Positions 60,675-64,000 of a stretch of DNA of 64,000 nt are shown piece after piece; positions within the stretch are counted from its first letter, which is position 1, and the number at the start of each line of letters is the position of its first letter. The DNA is taken from NCBI RefSeq assembly GCF_024519435.1, contig NZ_JALJRZ010000001.1, positions 558,001 through 622,000 on the forward strand, given 5' to 3'. Source of the DNA: Terrabacter sp. Ter38. Lineage in GTDB: Bacteria > Actinomycetota > Actinomycetes > Actinomycetales > Dermatophilaceae. The notes beneath the pieces are model-generated. The model made no database searches, was not told the origin of the DNA, and was given only the letters and a program-made list of their open reading frames with translations. The position numbers and the translations under genes were made by a program.

Positions 60675-61755
60675 CAACGCGACCTCGCAGCACGACACCC
60701 TGCGGGTCGCCGACGACGGTGACGTCGGCGATCGGGTCGGCGGCGTAGACGACGAGGTCGGCGTCCTCCCCCTCGACGATCCCGGGGCGTCCGAGCCACT
60801 CGCGCGCACCCCACGTCGCGGCCGCGACGACCTCGGCGTTCGTGAGGCCAGCCTTCGTCAGCTCGACCATCTCCTGTGCGACGAGACCGTGCGGGAGGCT
60901 GCCACCGGCGTCGGTGCCGACGTAGATCGGCACGCCGGCCTCGTGCGCCGCGCCGACCGTGGCGTAGCGCCGCTCGTGCAGGTCGAGCATGTGGCGGTGG
61001 TAGTCGGGAAACTTCGCCTTCGCCGGCTCCGCGAGGTCGGGGAACTGCGCGATGTTGACGAGGGTCGGCACGATGGCGATGCCCTGGGCGGCGAAGGTGT
61101 CGATGGAGTCCTCGCGCAGGCCGGTCGCGTGCTCGATGCAGTCGATGCCGGCGGCGGCGAGGTCGCGCAGGGACTCCTCGCCGAAGCAGTGCGCCGTGAC
61201 GCGGACCCCCTCCTCGTGCGCGGCCGCGACCGCGTCGGCGACGGCCTGTCGCGACCAGCTCGGCGCGAGGTCGCCGACGTCGCGGTCGATCCAGTCGCCG
61301 ACGAGCTTGACCCACCCGTCGCCACGGTGAGCCTCGAGCCGGACGTGGCGGACGAGCTCGTGCTCCTCGACCTCGTGGGCGTAGTTGCGGATGTAGCGCC
61401 GGGTGCGGGCGATGTGGCGACCGGCGCGGATGATCTTGGGCAGGTCGTCGCGGTCGTCGACCCAGTGCGTGTCGCCGGGCTGCCCCGCGTCGCGGATGAG
61501 CAGCGTGCCGCGGTCACGGTCGGTGATCGCCTGCTGCTCGGCCACCTCGCGCGGCACGCCGCCGTGCGGCCCCAGACCGACGTGGCAGTGGGCGTCGACG
61601 AGGCCCGGCAGCACCCAGCCCTCGAGCGTCTGCACGTCGCTCCCGTCGCTCGGCGGCGTGAACGACACACGTCCCCCGATGACCCACAGCTCGTCGACGA
61701 CGTCGTCGGGACCGACGAGCACCCGACCGCGGACGTGGAGCACCGGTGCACTCAT
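60667..61755 (-). CDS. Amidohydrolase family protein (imidazolonepropionase/prolidase-like)
   Basis: The 362-residue TIM-barrel metal hydrolase has the first metal motif DAHCHVGLG (near residue 55), a carboxylated-Lys candidate in VKLVGDWIDRD, TAHCFGEES with a further His, and YVGTDAGG with the last Asp. The C-terminus returns to the small beta-sandwich domain (GRPGIVEGEDADLVVYAADP). The substrate is unknown; similar proteins split dipeptides, hydantoins or cyclic amides. It is followed closely by the GNAT gene and preceded by an alpha/beta hydrolase. Confidence 0.85.
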   Translation of the reverse strand: MSAPVLHVRGRVLVGPDDVVDELWVIGGRVSFTPPSDGSDVQTLEGWVLPGLVDAHCHVGLGPHGGVPREVAEQQAITDRDRGTLLIRDAGQPGDTHWVDDRDDLPKIIRAGRHIARTRRYIRNYAHEVEEHELVRHVRLEAHRGDGWVKLVGDWIDRDVGDLAPSWSRQAVADAVAAAHEEGVRVTAHCFGEESLRDLAAAGIDCIEHATGLREDSIDTFAAQGIAIVPTLVNIAQFPDLAEPAKAKFPDYHRHMLDLHERRYATVGAAHEAGVPIYVGTDAGGSLPHGLVAQEMVELTKAGLTNAEVVAAATWGAREWLGRPGIVEGEDADLVVYAADPIADVTVVGDPQGVVLRGRVVV

Positions 61756-61765
61756 GGCACCGACC

Positions 61766-62617
61766 CTAACCTCCGTCGCGCGCCAGATCCGTGAGGACGT
61801 CCGCCCAGTGCGCCAGGAGCGTCGAGAGGTGTCCGGCGCCCTCCCGGACGACGAGCCGCGAGGTCGGCAGGTGGGCGTGCAGCCACTGCCCGTGCTCGAG
61901 CCCGACCGTCCGGTCATGGTCGCCGTACCAGAGGTGGACCGGGGCGCGGACGTCCCCGAGGTCGACGTCCCAGCCGGCCGTGAAGGCGAGCGCGTCCCGC
62001 GATACCCCGCGGTAGGAGGGCACTCCGGGGCGGCCGCTGCCGGTCCACGGCTCGAGGATCTCGGGCGACTCGAAGCCGCCCACGCGGACCGTCGCCCGAG
62101 CACCCGATCCGCGCCGCCCTCCCCCGTCGGTCATCGCGCCGTCCTGGAGGGTGACCGCCGCGTCGAGGTCGCCGGCGAGCGCCGCGCGGACGGCGGGGTC
62201 GCGGGCCGCGGACGGGTCGAGCTCGAGCAGCGGCCCGACCCCGGCGACGACCCCGACCACGCGCACGCGCTCGGGCAGGACGGCTGCGGCCGCGACGGCA
62301 TACGGCCCTCCCCCGGAGACGCCGAGCACGGCGAAGGCGTCGATCCCGAGTGCGTCCGCGACTGAGCCGGCGTCCGACCCGACGGAGGTCAGCGTCGTGG
62401 GTCCGTCCGTCGAGCCGCCGTAGCCCGGACGGGAGAACGCGACCAGCCGGACGCCCGCGCGGGAGGCCGCCCCGTCGCCGAGGGCGGCCTGCAGCCGGCC
62501 GCCCGGCGTGCCGTGGAAGAAGACGAGCGGGACGCCCTGCGGGTCACCGCCGCGCCACACGTCGACACGCCGCCCGTCGGGCAGCCGCACCCGCGAGCGT
62601 CCGTCGGTGGTGACCAC
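61766..62617 (-). CDS. Alpha/beta-hydrolase fold protein
   Basis: The 283-residue protein has the canonical hydrolase layout: oxyanion region VFFHGTPGGRLQ, nucleophile elbow GVSGGGPYAVAA with Ser near residue 103, the acid in LWYGDHDRTV and the His in GAGHLSTLLAHW. It should hydrolyse an ester or related bond of unknown substrate. The GTG (VVTTDGRS) was chosen because codons upstream run through the intergenic repeat region. Only 10 bp separate it from the amidohydrolase, so they are likely co-transcribed. Confidence 0.87.
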   Translation of the reverse strand: MVTTDGRSRVRLPDGRRVDVWRGGDPQGVPLVFFHGTPGGRLQAALGDGAASRAGVRLVAFSRPGYGGSTDGPTTLTSVGSDAGSVADALGIDAFAVLGVSGGGPYAVAAAAVLPERVRVVGVVAGVGPLLELDPSAARDPAVRAALAGDLDAAVTLQDGAMTDGGGRRGSGARATVRVGGFESPEILEPWTGSGRPGVPSYRGVSRDALAFTAGWDVDLGDVRAPVHLWYGDHDRTVGLEHGQWLHAHLPTSRLVVREGAGHLSTLLAHWADVLTDLARDGG

Positions 62618-62697
62618 GCATCGAGCGTATGCCGCCCGGCGTGCACCGTCACGGGCGTCGAGATGCCACGGTGGCCGGGCACACCCGAGACCGTCCG

Positions 62698-62838
62698 CCG
62701 CCTGATCAGCGGACTGATGGGGAGAACGGACCAGACAGCGGATCAGTCGGCAGTTGGCGCAGCCCTGGCGACTCCACACGCCGACTGATCTGCCGACTGA
62801 CGGCGAGAACGGACCAGACAGCGGATCAGTCGGCGGTT
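62698..62838. repeat. Pair of 58-bp intergenic direct repeats
   Basis: Units at 62698-62755 and 62781-62838 agree at 52 of 58 positions; the last 34 bases agree at 33. Each unit has a CCGACTGATC-like left end complementary to its GATCAGTCGG right end (exact in the second unit), so each can fold into a hairpin. The 263-bp gap around them contains no gene. They resemble extragenic palindromic elements. Confidence 0.85.
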
Positions 62839-62880
62839 CGTGCACCCGTTACGCGCGAACGCACGCCAGTCCCCCCGAGG

Positions 62881-63840
62881 TCAGGCTGCCCACGCAGTGT
62901 CAAGCGGAGTGGCCACGACGTCGGGCCTGGGGCGCCGGCGCGCCCGTTCTAGTCCCGCCAGGACCGCCTCGAGCGCGGCACGAGGGCGTGAGCTGATGAG
63001 GCTGGGCGTTACTGGCACGACCTCGACTCCCGCGTCACGCAGATCCTGGTCTGCGAGCACCGTCGCGTCCCAGTCGAGGACCCCCGAGTGGAAGCGTCTC
63101 GAGTGGACCATCACGGCCAGACCGACGTCATCGGCCCACAGGTCGGGGGTGGTCAGCCGGTTGCCCCCGCCGTCCTTGAGTTCAGGGTTGGCCCACATGC
63201 CGGCCGTCTGCGGCGAGTGTCGCAAGATGTCGGCGAGCTCGGCCTCTGGCAGGGACCATGCCCCGGCGGCAGCCTCTGCAAGAGCGGCCTTCAGTCGCAC
63301 AGTGCCGTTTCGGCGACGGACACCAACCCAGTGCTGCACGTCGGACAGGCGCACGAAGCGTTCCTGTACCGATCCGACAATGATCGCCCGAGCAGTGCGG
63401 TCGTCCACTGCGTCGGCCGCTGCATCGACGATCGCACGCGCGCGGCACGACATCCGGACACCGTCGCGCTCGATGGTGCGCTCGTTGGTGAGTTTGGTTG
63501 CGGCGATGGACACCCACATGACTCGACGCGAGCGCTGGGGATACGGCACGTACAGCTTGACGGGTGCACCGACCACTGACCGCGACCCCAGACAGGCGAG
63601 TGCCGTGTCGCCACGCATCCACGCAGCCGGACCCGCGTACAACTGAGCCGCGACGAGCCGTTGACGGTCGGTCGGCTGACCGGTGTTGAGCATCAGCACG
63701 CCGGGCAGCAGCGACCTCCAGTGCCTCGCGCTCTGCCAGCGGATCAGGCCGGCGGGGACGCCGGCCTCCAGGAGCTGAGTACGCGAAAGGACACCTAGCT
63801 GGGTGTCGGACAGGGCACGGATCTCATCAGGGAGCTGCAT
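62881..63840 (-). CDS. AbiEi-antitoxin-domain protein with degenerate endonuclease-like C-terminal domain
   Basis: The 319-residue protein begins with a winged-helix AbiEi-type antitoxin region (LGVLSRTQLLEAGVPAGLIR, near residues 15-34) and a RSLLPGVLML strand. The C-terminal half has a DUF559/very-short-patch-repair-like pattern (TPDLWADDVGLAVMVHSRRF, LDWDATVLADQDLRDAG, VVPVTPSLI). The usual catalytic acidic residue of the central strand is replaced, so nuclease activity is doubtful. The ATG is placed by family fit, as no clear ribosome-binding site precedes it. No toxin partner gene is adjacent. Confidence 0.72.
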   Translation of the reverse strand: MQLPDEIRALSDTQLGVLSRTQLLEAGVPAGLIRWQSARHWRSLLPGVLMLNTGQPTDRQRLVAAQLYAGPAAWMRGDTALACLGSRSVVGAPVKLYVPYPQRSRRVMWVSIAATKLTNERTIERDGVRMSCRARAIVDAAADAVDDRTARAIIVGSVQERFVRLSDVQHWVGVRRRNGTVRLKAALAEAAAGAWSLPEAELADILRHSPQTAGMWANPELKDGGGNRLTTPDLWADDVGLAVMVHSRRFHSGVLDWDATVLADQDLRDAGVEVVPVTPSLISSRPRAALEAVLAGLERARRRPRPDVVATPLDTAWAA

Positions 63841-64000
63841 GCGATCGACGGTGGGACCGCAGCGGGCGCCGGGCAACAGAGGGTGCCCGTGCCGGTGGAT
63901 GACGACGTCAAGACGCAGAGGATGTGGACGAGCATCGGATCGCGCATGCCCGACCCGATCAGCCTGCGCATCAGGCGGCACTTGCCGTTGTAGGGGCAGC
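63841..64000. other. Non-coding or unresolved end of window
   Basis: No gene is convincing in these last 160 bp. The minus-strand frame of the AbiEi-like gene stays open further up to an ATG at 63981, so a longer start is possible. No RNA gene or repeat is evident. Confidence 0.3.

Noticed and set aside
62618-62880. Extension of the alpha/beta hydrolase N-terminus through the repeats
   Set aside because: The open frame continues upstream, but it translates the 58-bp repeats and does not resemble any hydrolase N-terminus.

Overview
The window is about 70% G+C with GTG/ATG starts, dense head-to-tail genes and many 1-4 nt stop/start overlaps. Its gene order is that of a Gram-positive actinobacterium: rpsB-tsf / pyrH-frr-cdsA / rlmN / dxr-rseP-ispG, and xerC-dprA-comM-yraN-DUF2469-rnhB-lepB-lepB-rplS-trmD-rimM-khpA-rpsP. 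The accessory gene content suggests the order Micrococcales, perhaps Intrasporangiaceae-like; that placement is inference. No tRNA, rRNA, CRISPR array, transposase or prophage gene was seen.

Layout. 1-5.6 kb (minus strand): GNAT, uridine kinase-like gene, ispG, site-2 protease, dxr. 5.7-9.6 kb: FMN-barrel protein, hypothetical protein, a barnase-like RNase with an overlapping barstar-like inhibitor, and a DnaB-like RecA-fold ATPase. 9.7-20.2 kb: a putrescine uptake and catabolism block (gabD, a carboxyspermidine/saccharopine-dehydrogenase-like enzyme, potABCD-type transporter, aminobutyraldehyde dehydrogenase, then divergently an Lrp-type regulator overlapping a putrescine-type aminotransferase). 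20.3-29.8 kb: assorted accessory genes, including a propionyl-CoA synthetase/MFS pair and a GlxA-type regulator. 29.9-34.4 kb: rlmN, SDR, cdsA, frr, pyrH. 34.5-42.1 kb: an accessory insert with a class V aminotransferase, a histidine kinase fused to a polytopic membrane domain plus its response regulator, and a sulfur-handling operon (SQR-like, DsrC, DsrE) with a CstR/CsoR-like operator. 42.2-44.1 kb: tsf and rpsB. 44.3-48.4 kb (plus strand): polytopic membrane protein, a 6C-like small RNA, dapC-type aminotransferase, M23-like protein. 48.4-59.5 kb (minus strand): the xerC-to-rpsP block, with TrmD fused to a GNAT domain. 59.7-64 kb: GNAT, amidohydrolase, alpha/beta hydrolase, paired intergenic repeats and an AbiEi-like protein.

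The most unusual global signal is an octamer, GTATGCCG/CGGCATAC. I counted 33 copies in genes and intergenic DNA, where base composition predicts about two. It is absent from the 8.4 kb that carry most of the putrescine block. Two classes of paired intergenic repeats and several long hairpins are also present.
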